A stretch of 64,000 bases of DNA from JADKAC01 sp964492065 (GTDB lineage: Bacteria > Bacteroidota > Bacteroidia > Chitinophagales > BACL12), in assembly GCA_964492065.1 (NCBI GenBank), contig CAZBHH010000007.1:51245-115244 (forward strand), read 5' to 3'. This document shows, in pieces, positions 9,514 to 18,307 of this stretch (the stretch's first letter is position 1; each line of letters begins with the position of its first letter). The notes beneath the pieces are model-generated. The model was given only the letters and a program-made list of their open reading frames with translations, did no database searches and was not told the origin of the DNA. Position numbers and translations under genes: made by a program.

Positions 9514-9541
9514 CAAATTTAAGTTATTCCTGCATTCCCAA
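9514..9541 (-). promoter_or_regulatory. Promoter for the PspC gene
   Basis: On the minus strand TAAATTTG (9514-9521) is the -7 element and TTG (9539-9541) the -33 element, separated by 17 bases. The start codon follows the -7 box after 4 bases. The promoter lies inside the 3' end of the upstream DUF2851 gene. Confidence 0.55.
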
Positions 9542-10783
9542 CACAAAATACCCCACATGACATTGTAAACATTTGCGGTGGTCGCAGTATTCTTTTTTCA
9601 GTTGCAGCATGCCCTGGGTTTCTGCTGCGTTTTCTGCAGAGAATCCCAATGCCGCCCACTTGGTTATTATGGCATTTTTTTCGGGTTTGAGTTTTTCCAG
9701 CAATGCAATTGCGTCATCGATCATTTCCTGCCTGCCGTGTTTCAATCCGTATAAATATTTAATAGGAGCAACGGTATTCATCAACAGGACTTGAACTGTG
9801 GATTTTCCCAATCCCGAAACGGATACCCGTGCGGCCTTCCTGAAGTGATAGTGTTCCTTCCAGTAATCGCCGGGCTGGATGGCGAAGGCGTCTTCCATTT
9901 TTTTTACATCGTTTTGCAATATCAATGTGTCGAAGAATGCATTGGTTTTACAGATGAATGCCGCCAACTGGCTGAGCCGGATTGTCGGAAACGATGCAGG
10001 CCGCATTCTCGAGAACTTCCATTGCAGCGCCGGCGCCGATAATGAAAATTTATTTTTCAGAAAGTGGTATTCCGACTGCAGCTTGTGCGGGTACAGCTCT
10101 TTAAAACTGCCTTCGAGAAACCCCGCCGTACCAAACAGCAGTGATTCGGTTTGCAGTAAATCGTTCTTGTGGCGCAGCACGGTTTTCAATGGCAGGGCGC
10201 CGGCAACCAGCTCCATCGCTTCGCCGTTTACCGGAGCGCCGAAGCTGCGAGCGAGCAATTGGTAGGTCGTTTCTTCCCAGTCATTTTTGTTGTAGTGCAA
10301 TCGCTCCTCAATATGCAGGGCTTTTTGCTCCAGCCGCTCTGCCGTGAGCCGTTGCAGCCAGCTTTTCCATTTTATTTCCGGGAAACCGCCGATGTGTTTT
10401 TCGCAGGGAATCCACGCCGATGTCTGCATCATGGCTGCGTATTTGTTGAGCAGCCTGCCGGGAATTTTCCCGTTGAGTTCCAATACCGGAATGCCGTTTT
10501 CGTATCCGTCGTCTCTGAATACGACGTGCAGTATCACGTTGTTGAAAGCGGGATCCGTTTGATGGGCATGTAGTTTCCAATCCGAGCTTTTAATATGCAC
10601 TTCGATATTTCCCGCCCAAATGGTATCGCCGATTTTAATCTTCGCCTGCAGAAAATCGGGGCCTGCATTCGTATTGCGGGTGCCGGGTTGCAGTATGGTG
10701 ATTTTTTCATCGGCAGTAGAATGCAATGCATGGGTATCCAATAATTGCATACTCCAAATAAATTGAAGTAACTCTTCGTTCAT
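9524..10783 (-). CDS. DUF2851 family protein
   Basis: A 419-aa cytoplasmic protein. The start (EELLQFIWSMQLLD) and the block ILQPGTRNTNAGPDFLQAKIKIG followed by AGNIEVHIKSSDW are hallmarks of DUF2851, a Bacteroidota-rich family of unknown function. Near the C terminus are several Cys and His residues (YCDHRKCLQCHVG) that could bind a metal; this is inference. It follows pyrF by 19 bases on the same strand and is likely co-transcribed with it. Confidence 0.8.
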   Translation of the reverse strand: MNEELLQFIWSMQLLDTHALHSTADEKITILQPGTRNTNAGPDFLQAKIKIGDTIWAGNIEVHIKSSDWKLHAHQTDPAFNNVILHVVFRDDGYENGIPVLELNGKIPGRLLNKYAAMMQTSAWIPCEKHIGGFPEIKWKSWLQRLTAERLEQKALHIEERLHYNKNDWEETTYQLLARSFGAPVNGEAMELVAGALPLKTVLRHKNDLLQTESLLFGTAGFLEGSFKELYPHKLQSEYHFLKNKFSLSAPALQWKFSRMRPASFPTIRLSQLAAFICKTNAFFDTLILQNDVKKMEDAFAIQPGDYWKEHYHFRKAARVSVSGLGKSTVQVLLMNTVAPIKYLYGLKHGRQEMIDDAIALLEKLKPEKNAIITKWAALGFSAENAAETQGMLQLKKEYCDHRKCLQCHVGYFVLGMQE

Positions 10784-10802
10784 GGGTAAAGTTTAATTAA
10801 AA

Positions 10803-11621
10803 TTAAAGGATTATTTGCTTGCGGCGCAATAATTCTTCCATTGTGTATTGAATGCCGCTTGCAACCGTAGCTGCCATTTCAGCAAAATCCTTCCCGTTGC
10901 CGGCGTAGATGATATTGCGTGAACTGTTTACCAGCAATCCGCAATCCGCATTTAACCCATGCTCGGAAATGGCCTCCAGGTCTCCGCCCTGGGCGCCTAC
11001 GCCGGGAACAAGAAAAAAATGATCGGGTGCCAATGCACGGATTTGTTGAAACATTGCGGGATGTGTGGCTCCGACGACGTACATCAGATTTTCCGGTGTG
11101 CCCCATTGCTGCGATTGCAAAAGTACGTGTTCAAATATCTTGCGTTCGCCGCAGTTGCGAAACTGAAAGTCGCTGCTTCCCGCATTGGAAGTGAGCACGA
11201 GCAGTACCACCCATTTGCCATCCAGGAAAAACGGCTTTACCGAATCGGAACCCATATAAGGTGATACTGTAATTGCATCGGCATGCATGACGTTAAAAAA
11301 CGCCTCTGCATAGCGCTGGGAGGTGTTGCCTATATCGCCCCGCTTCGCATCGGCAATGATAAAATGCGAATCGCCGATGTAGGCAATTGTCTTTTCAAGA
11401 CTCTGCCATCCCTTGCTGCCATAGGCTTCGTAAAAGGCCGTATTCGGTTTATAGGCGACGCAATAATCTCTCGTTGCATTGATTATTTGTTTGTTGAATG
11501 CATAGACGGGATCATCTGCATCGAGCAGGTGTTTGGGAATTTTTTGAATATCGGTATCTAACCCAATGCAGAGATAAGATTTTTTTTCCCGTATGGATTG
11601 AATTAATTGACTGCGGTTCAT
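10803..11621 (-). CDS. pyrF: Orotidine 5'-phosphate decarboxylase
   Basis: Last step of UMP synthesis. The 272-aa length and the motifs LCIGLDTD, the catalytic DAKRGDIGNTS and VPGVGAQGGD place it in the type 2 branch of the family. The start at 11621 (MNRSQ) is preferred over the in-frame ATG at 11633 because a TACATTTG box at 11631-11638 overlaps the earlier codon. First gene of a probable pyrF-DUF2851 pair. Confidence 0.93.
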   Translation of the reverse strand: MNRSQLIQSIREKKSYLCIGLDTDIQKIPKHLLDADDPVYAFNKQIINATRDYCVAYKPNTAFYEAYGSKGWQSLEKTIAYIGDSHFIIADAKRGDIGNTSQRYAEAFFNVMHADAITVSPYMGSDSVKPFFLDGKWVVLLVLTSNAGSSDFQFRNCGERKIFEHVLLQSQQWGTPENLMYVVGATHPAMFQQIRALAPDHFFLVPGVGAQGGDLEAISEHGLNADCGLLVNSSRNIIYAGNGKDFAEMAATVASGIQYTMEELLRRKQIIL

Positions 11622-11630
11622 CGTGTTCCG

Positions 11631-11638
11631 CAAATGTA
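11631..11638 (-). promoter_or_regulatory. TAnnTTTG promoter box for pyrF
   Basis: TACATTTG on the minus strand, ending 9 bases before the pyrF ATG. It decides the start codon choice and predicts a leader of only a few bases. Confidence 0.5.
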
Positions 11639-11663
11639 GGGAATTTAATTCCGGGCTTTGAAA

Positions 11664-11906
11664 TCAGGCAACCGTTTCGATGGATTTTATTTCGGGGATG
11701 GCGCTGCGAATGGATTCTTCCACGCCGGCTTTCATAGTCATAAAACTCATCGGACAGCTCTCGCATGCACCCAATAGTTTTACTTTCACTATCATATCCT
11801 CCGTAATCTCCACAATCCGGATATCGCCGCCGTCTGCGTTCAGATAGGGACGGATGGTATCGAGTGAAGATTCCACCTTATCGTATATTTCCTTTGTCAG
11901 TTTCAT
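11664..11906 (-). CDS. NifU C-terminal domain (Nfu-type) Fe-S cluster carrier
   Basis: An 80-aa NifU-like domain protein that carries and delivers Fe-S clusters. Visible features are RPYLNADGGDIRIVEI and the cluster-binding CESCPMS (Cys-x-x-Cys) followed by MTMKAGVE. The start at 11906 gives the exact domain; an upstream in-frame extension to 12008 is arginine-rich and lies inside the mrp gene, so it is rejected. It sits 31 bases after mrp, a common pairing of Fe-S assembly factors. Confidence 0.88.
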   Translation of the reverse strand: MKLTKEIYDKVESSLDTIRPYLNADGGDIRIVEITEDMIVKVKLLGACESCPMSFMTMKAGVEESIRSAIPEIKSIETVA

Positions 11907-11920
11907 AGCTATCGCCACAA

Positions 11921-11928
11921 CAAATTTA
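11921..11928 (-). promoter_or_regulatory. TAnnTTTG box upstream of the NifU-domain gene
   Basis: TAAATTTG on the minus strand between mrp and the NifU-domain gene, 14 bases before the ATG. It could give the small gene its own transcript besides read-through from mrp. Confidence 0.4.
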
Positions 11929-11937
11929 CGGCAATTC

Positions 11938-13032
11938 TCAGAGTAATACCTCAACTTTTTTCGTCGGCGCCGCCGATTCATTGCGGATGGAAATGCACCT
12001 GGCCGCATTATTTACCATTTCTTCAAACGCCCGTTGTACGTCGGGATGTTTAAAAGCGGGAGTGCCGCTGTCGCCGCCTTCGCGGATTCCCTGCACTAAT
12101 GGAATCTGGCTGAGCAGCGCCACATTTAATTCTTCCGCTAATTTTTTGCCGCCGCCTTCTCCGAAAATGAAGTATTTGTTCTCCGGCAATTCTTCCGGTG
12201 TAAACCAGGCCATATTTTCGACGATACCGAGTACCGGGACATTGATATTGGGCATATTAAACATAGCCGCAGCTTTGCGGGCATCTGCTATCGCTACTTC
12301 CTGCGGTGTGGTAACCACGATGGCGCCGGTAACCGGAACTGTCTGCACTAATGTCAGATGGATATCACCGGTTCCGGGAGGCAGGTCAATTACCAGGTAA
12401 TCGAGTTCGCCCCAATGACAATCGCTTACAAACTGCCGCAGCGCCGAAGATACCATAGGCCCCCGCCATACAACCGCTTGTGACGGATCTACGAGGAATC
12501 CAATGGACAGCACTTTCAAACCGAATTTTTCAACCGGGATGATGGTCGCCTTGCCATTGATCTGCTGTACCCTCGGTTTTGCATCTTGCAGTCCGAGCAT
12601 CAACGGTATGGATGGACCGTAAATATCGGCATCGATAATTCCCACCTTGGCGCCCGTCTCCGCCAAACCCATTGCGAGATTTACCGATATAGTCGATTTG
12701 CCAACGCCGCCTTTTCCGGAGCATACTACTATGATATTTTTTACACCTGGCAATAACACCTCATCGGATTTGCGTGCCGAACTGACATTGGAACCCATCG
12801 TAATATCCACCTCCAGATTGGCGTCGACAAGTTTCTTTACCGCATTGATACAGGCTTGTTTGATTTGCTCTTTCAACGGACAGGCGGGTGTCGTAAGTAC
12901 CACGGTAAAACTCACTTTGTCGCCGTTGATCTGAATATCACGCACCATATTTAATGACACGATATCCCGTTTAAGATCGGGATCATCTACGTAACTCAGT
13001 GCATCGAGAATCGCCTTTTCAGTAGTAGCCAT
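11938..13032 (-). CDS. apbC: Mrp/NBP35-family iron-sulfur carrier ATPase
   Basis: A 364-aa P-loop protein that assembles or transfers Fe-S clusters. The N-terminal 90 residues form a MIP18/DUF59-like domain (LDALSYVDDPDLKRDIVSL; TTPACPLKEQI). The ATPase has the deviant Walker A CSGKGGVGKSTISVNLA (about residue 109), DADIYGPSIP, and the DLPPGTGD motif. The usual CxxC near the end is not evident: MAWFTPEELPENKYFIFGEGGG lacks the two Cys seen in many homologues. Followed by the NifU-domain gene. Confidence 0.88.
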   Translation of the reverse strand: MATTEKAILDALSYVDDPDLKRDIVSLNMVRDIQINGDKVSFTVVLTTPACPLKEQIKQACINAVKKLVDANLEVDITMGSNVSSARKSDEVLLPGVKNIIVVCSGKGGVGKSTISVNLAMGLAETGAKVGIIDADIYGPSIPLMLGLQDAKPRVQQINGKATIIPVEKFGLKVLSIGFLVDPSQAVVWRGPMVSSALRQFVSDCHWGELDYLVIDLPPGTGDIHLTLVQTVPVTGAIVVTTPQEVAIADARKAAAMFNMPNINVPVLGIVENMAWFTPEELPENKYFIFGEGGGKKLAEELNVALLSQIPLVQGIREGGDSGTPAFKHPDVQRAFEEMVNNAARCISIRNESAAPTKKVEVLL

Positions 13033-13364
13033 ATTATAAAAAATTTAACACAAAGGTAAAAGCAGTTATCTGAAAGTACACAACGCAAAAAGAGTAAATA
13101 GGTTTGGAAACGGTGCAAACCGGAGCAAGACCAATGAAATATATACTTTTTATATGCGTAAATGATTCGGGCAATTACCGGTAGTGGACTGTTTATTATA
13201 TGTGTCTCTGCCGGATAGATAGGAAATCTTCGCAACTGCATAATTTATTCGCAATTTGTGTCAAAGCTCTGGAGATTTCTGCCAGTAACTTTCCTGGCTT
13301 ATAGCTTGCATTTTCCGCTTAAAGTTATATTTGCACTGAATCAAAGACCGTCGGTAGGAAGCAA
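13033..13364. other. Divergent intergenic region between mrp and topA
   Basis: 332 bases with two promoter signals. A TACCTTTG box (13051-13058, minus strand) sits 18 bases before mrp. The topA promoter lies at the right end. The AT-rich middle shows no gene or strong hairpin. Confidence 0.5.
13306..13333 (+). promoter_or_regulatory. Promoter for topA
   Basis: TTG at 13306-13308 and TATATTTG at 13326-13333 with a 17-base spacer, matching the Bacteroidota housekeeping promoter. The ATG of topA follows 31 bases later. Confidence 0.65.
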
Positions 13365-15698
13365 ATGGCTAAGAATTTAATGATAGTTGAGTCGCCTGCA
13401 AAGGCAAAAACAATAGAAAAATTTCTTGGAAAAGATTTCATGGTAAAGTCTTGTTACGGGCATATCCGCGACTTGGAGAAGAGCAACTTTTCTATTGATA
13501 TTGACAATAACTTTACGCCGAAGTATGTAATTCCCGCCGATAAGGAAGATGTGGTGAAGGAATTGAAAAAGCTCGCCAAGTCGGCTGAAGAGATATGGCT
13601 GGCAACGGATGAAGACCGGGAGGGAGAGGCCATTTCCTGGCATTTATGCGAAGTATTGGGCTTAGATCCGAATGCAGCGAAGCGCATTGTATTCCACGAG
13701 ATTACAAAAAAGGCAATTCAAAAAGCCGTGGAAAATCCACGCAGCCTGGATCTTGATTTGGTAAATGCCCAGCAGGCACGGCGGGTACTCGACCGCCTGG
13801 TTGGATTCGAATTATCGCCGTTGTTGTGGAAGAAAATAAATTTATCCCGTTCGCTTTCTGCCGGCAGGGTACAGTCTGTCGCTGTGCGCTTATTGGTGGA
13901 ACGGGAAAAGGAGATAATGGATTTTGTACCGGTAAGCAGTTATAAAATTAATGCTGTTTTCAATACCGATACCGACAAGAAAACGGCGTTGGTAAAAGCC
14001 GAACTCAATCAGAAGTTTAATGAGGAGCAGGCGGCAAGGGCATTTTTAGAGCAGTGTGCCAATGCAAAATATAAGGTGGAAGATGTTACCGTAAAACCCG
14101 GTAAACGCTCTCCTTCGGCGCCCTTTACCACTTCTACACTGCAACAGGAGGCAAGCGCTAAATTGGGATTTTCGGTTAGCCGCACCATGGTGGTGGCACA
14201 AAAGCTCTACGAAGAGGGACATATCACCTATATGCGTACAGACTCCGTGAATTTATCCGAATTTGCAATGCAAGCCGCAAAAGATGAAATCTTAAAACAG
14301 TTCGGCGAAACGTATGCATATTCGAGGCAATATCAAACAAAATCGTCCGGTGCACAGGAAGCTCACGAAGCGATACGGCCGACCTTTATGGAAGCGCAGA
14401 ATATCGAAGCGGGATCAGATGAGAAGCGACTGTATAAATTAATATGGCGGCGAACCATCGCCTCGCAAATGAGCGATGCGGAACTGGAAAGAACAACGGT
14501 GACTATCGATATCAGCACCCGGCCGGAAAAATTTATCGCTAAAGGCGAAGTAATTATTTTCGACGGATTTTTAAAGTTATACACCGAGACAAAAGATGAA
14601 GACGACGACCAGGAAGATGATTCCATTCTGCCCCCATTAAGTAAAAACGATAAATTAAAAGCCCAGGATATTGTGGCTACCGAGAGATTCACCAAACCCC
14701 TTCCTCGCTATACGGAAGCAAGCCTGGTGCGCAAACTGGAGGAATTGGGCATCGGCAGGCCTTCTACCTATGCACCTACAATCAGCACTATTCAAAAGAG
14801 AGAATACGCACTCAAGCAGGATAAGCCAGGAGTGGAGAGAAAATATATGCAGTTACAACTGGTTGACGGAAAAGTGCAGCGCAAGCAACTTAAAGAAATT
14901 GTCGGCGCCGAAAAATCAAAATTAATTCCAACGGATTTAGGCATGCTGGTTACGCAATTTCTGATGCAGAATTTCATGAATATTCTCGACTACAATTTTA
15001 CTGCAAAGGTGGAAGAGCAGTTCGATAAAATAGCGATTGGAGAAATTGTATGGCCCGAGATGATTGCCGGATTTTATCAACCGTTTCACCAGGCCTTGGA
15101 GCAGACGGAGAAAAATGCCGAGCGTGTTACCGGCGAGCGGATCCTCGGGAAAGATCCCGCAACCGGATTTCCGGTGAGTGTGCGCATGGGAAAGTACGGC
15201 CCGATGGCGGTGATTGGCGATTCGCAACAGGAGGAAAAGCCAAAATACGCAGGGCTGCTGAAAACACAGAATATGCAGTCAATCACCCTGGAAGAAGCTT
15301 TGGAGTTATTTAAATTGCCAAAAGTGGTAGGTGTTTATGAAGGTATGGATATTAAAGCCGCTATCGGCAAGTTTGGGCCCTATCTGCATTGGAACAATAA
15401 ATTTTATTCCATTCCAAAGCACCTCGAGCCGGTTTCCATCTCCCTGGATGAAGCGATTGAAGTAATACTCAAAAAGGAGGAACAGGATGCGAATAAGGTG
15501 ATTCACAACTGGTCGGATTTGGAAATTCAAGTGCTAAATGGCCGGTACGGGCCGTACATAAAGAAGGGTGCTGAAAATTACCGCATTCCCAAAGGCGTGG
15601 ATGCGGCCGGTTTAACCAGCGAAGCAGTGTTGGACATTATCGCCAACAGCCAGCCAACCGGGAAGGGAAAATCCAAGTCTAAAAAGGTAAAAAAGTAA
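13365..15698 (+). CDS. topA: DNA topoisomerase I (type IA)
   Basis: A 777-aa enzyme that relaxes negative supercoils. The Toprim domain starts MIVESPAKAKTIEKFLG and contains ATDEDREGEAI; the catalytic Tyr289 lies in HITYMRTDS; PSTYAPTISTI follows. The C-terminal 200 residues hold several topoisomerase C-terminal repeats (GKYGPMAV, GKFGPYLHW, GRYGPYIKKG) and end in a lysine-rich tail, with no CxxC zinc ribbons, the form usual in Bacteroidota. The next gene starts 6 bases after its stop. Confidence 0.95.
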   Translation: MAKNLMIVESPAKAKTIEKFLGKDFMVKSCYGHIRDLEKSNFSIDIDNNFTPKYVIPADKEDVVKELKKLAKSAEEIWLATDEDREGEAISWHLCEVLGLDPNAAKRIVFHEITKKAIQKAVENPRSLDLDLVNAQQARRVLDRLVGFELSPLLWKKINLSRSLSAGRVQSVAVRLLVEREKEIMDFVPVSSYKINAVFNTDTDKKTALVKAELNQKFNEEQAARAFLEQCANAKYKVEDVTVKPGKRSPSAPFTTSTLQQEASAKLGFSVSRTMVVAQKLYEEGHITYMRTDSVNLSEFAMQAAKDEILKQFGETYAYSRQYQTKSSGAQEAHEAIRPTFMEAQNIEAGSDEKRLYKLIWRRTIASQMSDAELERTTVTIDISTRPEKFIAKGEVIIFDGFLKLYTETKDEDDDQEDDSILPPLSKNDKLKAQDIVATERFTKPLPRYTEASLVRKLEELGIGRPSTYAPTISTIQKREYALKQDKPGVERKYMQLQLVDGKVQRKQLKEIVGAEKSKLIPTDLGMLVTQFLMQNFMNILDYNFTAKVEEQFDKIAIGEIVWPEMIAGFYQPFHQALEQTEKNAERVTGERILGKDPATGFPVSVRMGKYGPMAVIGDSQQEEKPKYAGLLKTQNMQSITLEEALELFKLPKVVGVYEGMDIKAAIGKFGPYLHWNNKFYSIPKHLEPVSISLDEAIEVILKKEEQDANKVIHNWSDLEIQVLNGRYGPYIKKGAENYRIPKGVDAAGLTSEAVLDIIANSQPTGKGKSKSKKVKK

Positions 15699-15704
15699 CG
15701 CAGT

Positions 15705-16583
15705 ATGGACGCCGCCGACAAAGAAATTCAGGCGCTTATCGCTTTGCTCGACGATTCAGACAACGAAGTGTTTGACCATGTGGCGCAGCGCTTATATTCT
15801 TATGGCCCGCAGATTATCGGCAAACTCGAAGATGCTTATACCACCATCCCCGACAGGTTGACGCTCGAGCGCATCGAGGGTATTATTAAACACATTCAGT
15901 TTACATCTGTCGAAAAGGATTTTCAGAATTGGATTCTATCGGGTTCCGACGATTTGCTTAAGGGCGTATTAATTATCAACCGCCACCGCTACCCCGAATT
16001 GAATGAATCCGAAATTACTGCACAAATACATAAAATACGAAAGGATATATGGTTGGGATTAAACCATTACCTGTCGCCGCTCGAACAGGTGAATGTGGTG
16101 AACCGGGTATTGTTCGGCCAAATGCATTTTACCGGAAATGCAGACCCCGCAGAGGATTTATTCCTGAGCTATTTCCACAATATGCTCGAAAAGCAAAAGG
16201 GCAATCACTTTTCAATAGGCTTGTTGTATTTAATTCTGTGTCAGCAACTGGAAATGCCCGTTTATGGCGTCTGCCTGACGAGTCATTTTATACTTACCCG
16301 CTGCAAAGAATATATTATTGATTTTTCGGATAGTGAGAGTATGCGCCGTGAAGTTTTGTTTTATATCAATCCCTTTAACAAGGGGCTGGCATTCGGAGAA
16401 AAGGAAATTACCACCTATCTGAATAAGGTAGATATTGCCGCTGATCAAAAATATTTTCTGCCCGCATCCAATAAAACGGTTTTAAATGAATACCTCACCG
16501 TATTACAAAATCTGTATGTAAAATCCGGTGAAAAAAATTATATGCATGAGCTGGATGCATTGAAGATGCTTTTGGACGAGTAG
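15705..16583 (+). CDS. Transglutaminase-like SirB1 family protein
   Basis: A 292-aa cytoplasmic protein. The central block NMLEKQKGNHFSIGLLYLILCQQLEMPVYGV and SHFILTR matches the transglutaminase-like core of the SirB1 family; the position of the usual catalytic Cys/Ser is occupied by Ser in NHFSIGLLY, so peptidase activity is doubtful. The C terminus (NEYLTVLQNLYVKSGEKNYMHELDALKMLL) resembles the helical repeats that follow the core. It begins 6 bases after topA and probably shares its transcript. Confidence 0.75.
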   Translation: MDAADKEIQALIALLDDSDNEVFDHVAQRLYSYGPQIIGKLEDAYTTIPDRLTLERIEGIIKHIQFTSVEKDFQNWILSGSDDLLKGVLIINRHRYPELNESEITAQIHKIRKDIWLGLNHYLSPLEQVNVVNRVLFGQMHFTGNADPAEDLFLSYFHNMLEKQKGNHFSIGLLYLILCQQLEMPVYGVCLTSHFILTRCKEYIIDFSDSESMRREVLFYINPFNKGLAFGEKEITTYLNKVDIAADQKYFLPASNKTVLNEYLTVLQNLYVKSGEKNYMHELDALKMLLDE

Positions 16584-17474
16584 TTACATTTCAATTATTT
16601 GAATTTCCACCCGCCGGTTAGCGATGCGCTGCTCTTCATTCATTTCTTTGGGATAAATCTTTTGTTTGCCGCCCATACCTTTAAATTCCATACGCCCGGG
16701 GTCTATGCCCTTGCGCACCAGGTATTCGTAGATTTCTTTCGCCCGGTTGTACGACAGGTTATTGGTATTCGTGCCGTAATCCCAGCCGTCAATTGAAGTG
16801 TCGGGTTCGCAACAGATATGGCCGATAATGAGAATGCGCAGTGTGGGGTTTTCTTTCATCACGTCCAGTAAGTTTTTTAATACCGGAATGCTTTCCGGAA
16901 GCAGCTTATGGTACCCGCCGACGAAATGCAGGTTCTCCAGGACAATTTTATCACCTGCTTCATAACGGGTAATATCTAAATCGCCTTCTTCGTAGTAAAT
17001 CTCCTCCTGGTCTTCTGCCGTCTCCTCTTCAGAAGTTTTGTCGGGTTGCAGTTCGGTGGATTGTTCGGCGCAATCGCAGATGAATCGTATTTCCACCCGG
17101 CGCTGCAATTGTCTTTCGGCTTCCGAACTCTTTGTATTGTCTGCAATCTTTTCGCCATAGCCCTTACACAATGTAATGGCAGATGCCTGTATCCCGTTAC
17201 TCACTAAAATTTGTCGTATGTTGTCCGCCCGGTCTTGCGACAGCGAATTGTTGTAAGAGTCGCTGTCGATAAAATCGCAATAGCCCTTAATCTGAATGTG
17301 GTAACTGCGACTATTGTCGAGGCTGTCGGCCAGGAAATACAACAGGCGGGTGCGTTCGTTTTGTGTGGGTTCGGCGGCATTGAAGTCGAAGTAAACGACA
17401 TGGGTGAGGTCTTGAGCCCGGAGAATTAAGGTTCCGAGCAATAGGAATAATGCGGTAATACCGGCGGGTTTCAT
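16584..17474 (-). CDS. Exported protein with two OmpA-like peptidoglycan-binding domains
   Basis: A 296-aa protein with a signal peptide ending near LRAQ. Two OmpA C-terminal-like domains are arranged in tandem: the first (about 25-135) has YFDFNAAEP, IKGYCDFIDSD and QLQRRVEIRF; the second (about 180-296) has GHICCEPDTS, NLSYNRAKEIYEYL and IANRRVEIQI. An acidic linker rich in Glu separates them. There is no beta barrel or lipobox, so it is probably a periplasmic peptidoglycan-associated protein. Its stop abuts the SirB1-family gene's stop with no gap. Confidence 0.8.
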   Translation of the reverse strand: MKPAGITALFLLLGTLILRAQDLTHVVYFDFNAAEPTQNERTRLLYFLADSLDNSRSYHIQIKGYCDFIDSDSYNNSLSQDRADNIRQILVSNGIQASAITLCKGYGEKIADNTKSSEAERQLQRRVEIRFICDCAEQSTELQPDKTSEEETAEDQEEIYYEEGDLDITRYEAGDKIVLENLHFVGGYHKLLPESIPVLKNLLDVMKENPTLRILIIGHICCEPDTSIDGWDYGTNTNNLSYNRAKEIYEYLVRKGIDPGRMEFKGMGGKQKIYPKEMNEEQRIANRRVEIQIIEM

Positions 17475-17540
17475 GAATTGAATAACGTGGCGGGGACGGT
17501 GTTAGATATATTGCCGGAATGAATTTTTCGATGAGCATAA

Positions 17541-17571
17541 AAAAAAGACAACCCTGAGGAGTTGTCTTTTT
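17541..17571 (-). terminator. Intrinsic terminator downstream of the RRM-gene pair
   Basis: Arms aaaaaagacaac (17541-17552) and gttgtcttttt (17561-17571) around an 8-base loop. On the minus strand the stem is followed by a T-run. It separates the 88-aa ORF from the tandem-OmpA gene. Confidence 0.75.
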
Positions 17572-17595
17572 GTTTCATTCGATTACCGGATGCAG

Positions 17596-17862
17596 TTATT
17601 TGGCATCAATCACCTTACCGTTTTTTACCCTGCCGTAAAAATTTACCTCATGGGTACGGCGGTACTGATCTATGGCAGTTTCTGCTTCTTCCATAGTGTC
17701 AAACCGCATTTTCATTGCTGAAGTATCGCCGGTTCTGCGGATTTCGATATAGAAACCATCGCGGAGTTTTGGCGGTGCGGTAGGTGGTCGGCCTAATTTT
17801 TTCTGCTTAATAACGGTTGCGATTAAAGTTGTTACGCCTTGGGGCAAATCCACCGCCACCAC
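17596..17862 (-). CDS. Small basic protein of unknown function, overlapping the RRM gene
   Basis: An 88-aa frame whose conserved-looking part starts at KKLGRPPTAPPKLRDGFYIEI and ends GRVKNGKVIDAK. The only ATG upstream of that part is at 17862, giving a 56-base overlap with the end of the RRM gene in another frame; a non-ATG start nearer the RRM stop is possible. No family recognised with certainty. The composition (basic, GRPP motif like an AT-hook at the start) hints at nucleic acid binding. Same transcript as the RRM gene, ending at the terminator at 17541-17571. Confidence 0.6.
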   Translation of the reverse strand: MVAVDLPQGVTTLIATVIKQKKLGRPPTAPPKLRDGFYIEIRRTGDTSAMKMRFDTMEEAETAIDQYRRTHEVNFYGRVKNGKVIDAK

Positions 17863-18109
17863 CTTCTGTTTTGGGGCGGGCTTTGTTTACGACAATGTTT
17901 CTCCCGTCGATTTCGGATTCGTTCAGGCCGTTTATAGCCTCGTTTGCCTGGGTATTATCCGGCATTTCGACAAAACCAAAACCCTTGGAACGGCCTGTCT
18001 GGTTATCCATAATAATTTTAACGGAGTCAACCTGGCCATAGGCCTCAAATGCGTTCCGCAAAGTGTCTTCGGTAGTGCTGTAATTCAGCTTACCAACAAA
18101 AATGTTCAT
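17807..18109 (-). CDS. RRM-type RNA-binding protein
   Basis: A 100-aa protein made of one RNA-recognition motif: RNP2 is IFVGKL (3-8), RNP1 is KGFGFVEM (42-49), followed by a Gly-rich and Arg/Asn-rich tail (GGGGGF, RRNNFNRNRY). Such small RRM proteins are frequent in Bacteroidota and cyanobacteria and are often cold-responsive. Upstream, 109 bases before the ATG, is TATCTTTA (18222-18229, minus strand), a near match to the -7 box that would leave a long leader, as is usual for cold-shock-type genes. Confidence 0.88.
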   Translation of the reverse strand: MNIFVGKLNYSTTEDTLRNAFEAYGQVDSVKIIMDNQTGRSKGFGFVEMPDNTQANEAINGLNESEIDGRNIVVNKARPKTEGGGGGFAPRRNNFNRNRY

Positions 18110-18307
18110 GTACTCTAATTGTTTTTAAATGATCAATGATTATGCACGGACGGAAAAAAACACAACGAACAGTCCGTTAAGGAACAATGAGATATGTATT
18201 GATTCAAATCCAGAGCGAGAGTAAAGATACACTTTTTTTAATTTAGGTTGTACCCCTGCCCAGCCAAATTGCTTTAATTTTCAAATTCCGGGCAGTAATT
18301 GTGGTTT

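Noticed and set aside
11907..12008. Longer N terminus for the NifU-domain protein
   Set aside because: The extension is arginine-rich, lies inside mrp in another frame, and a promoter box sits between it and the accepted start.
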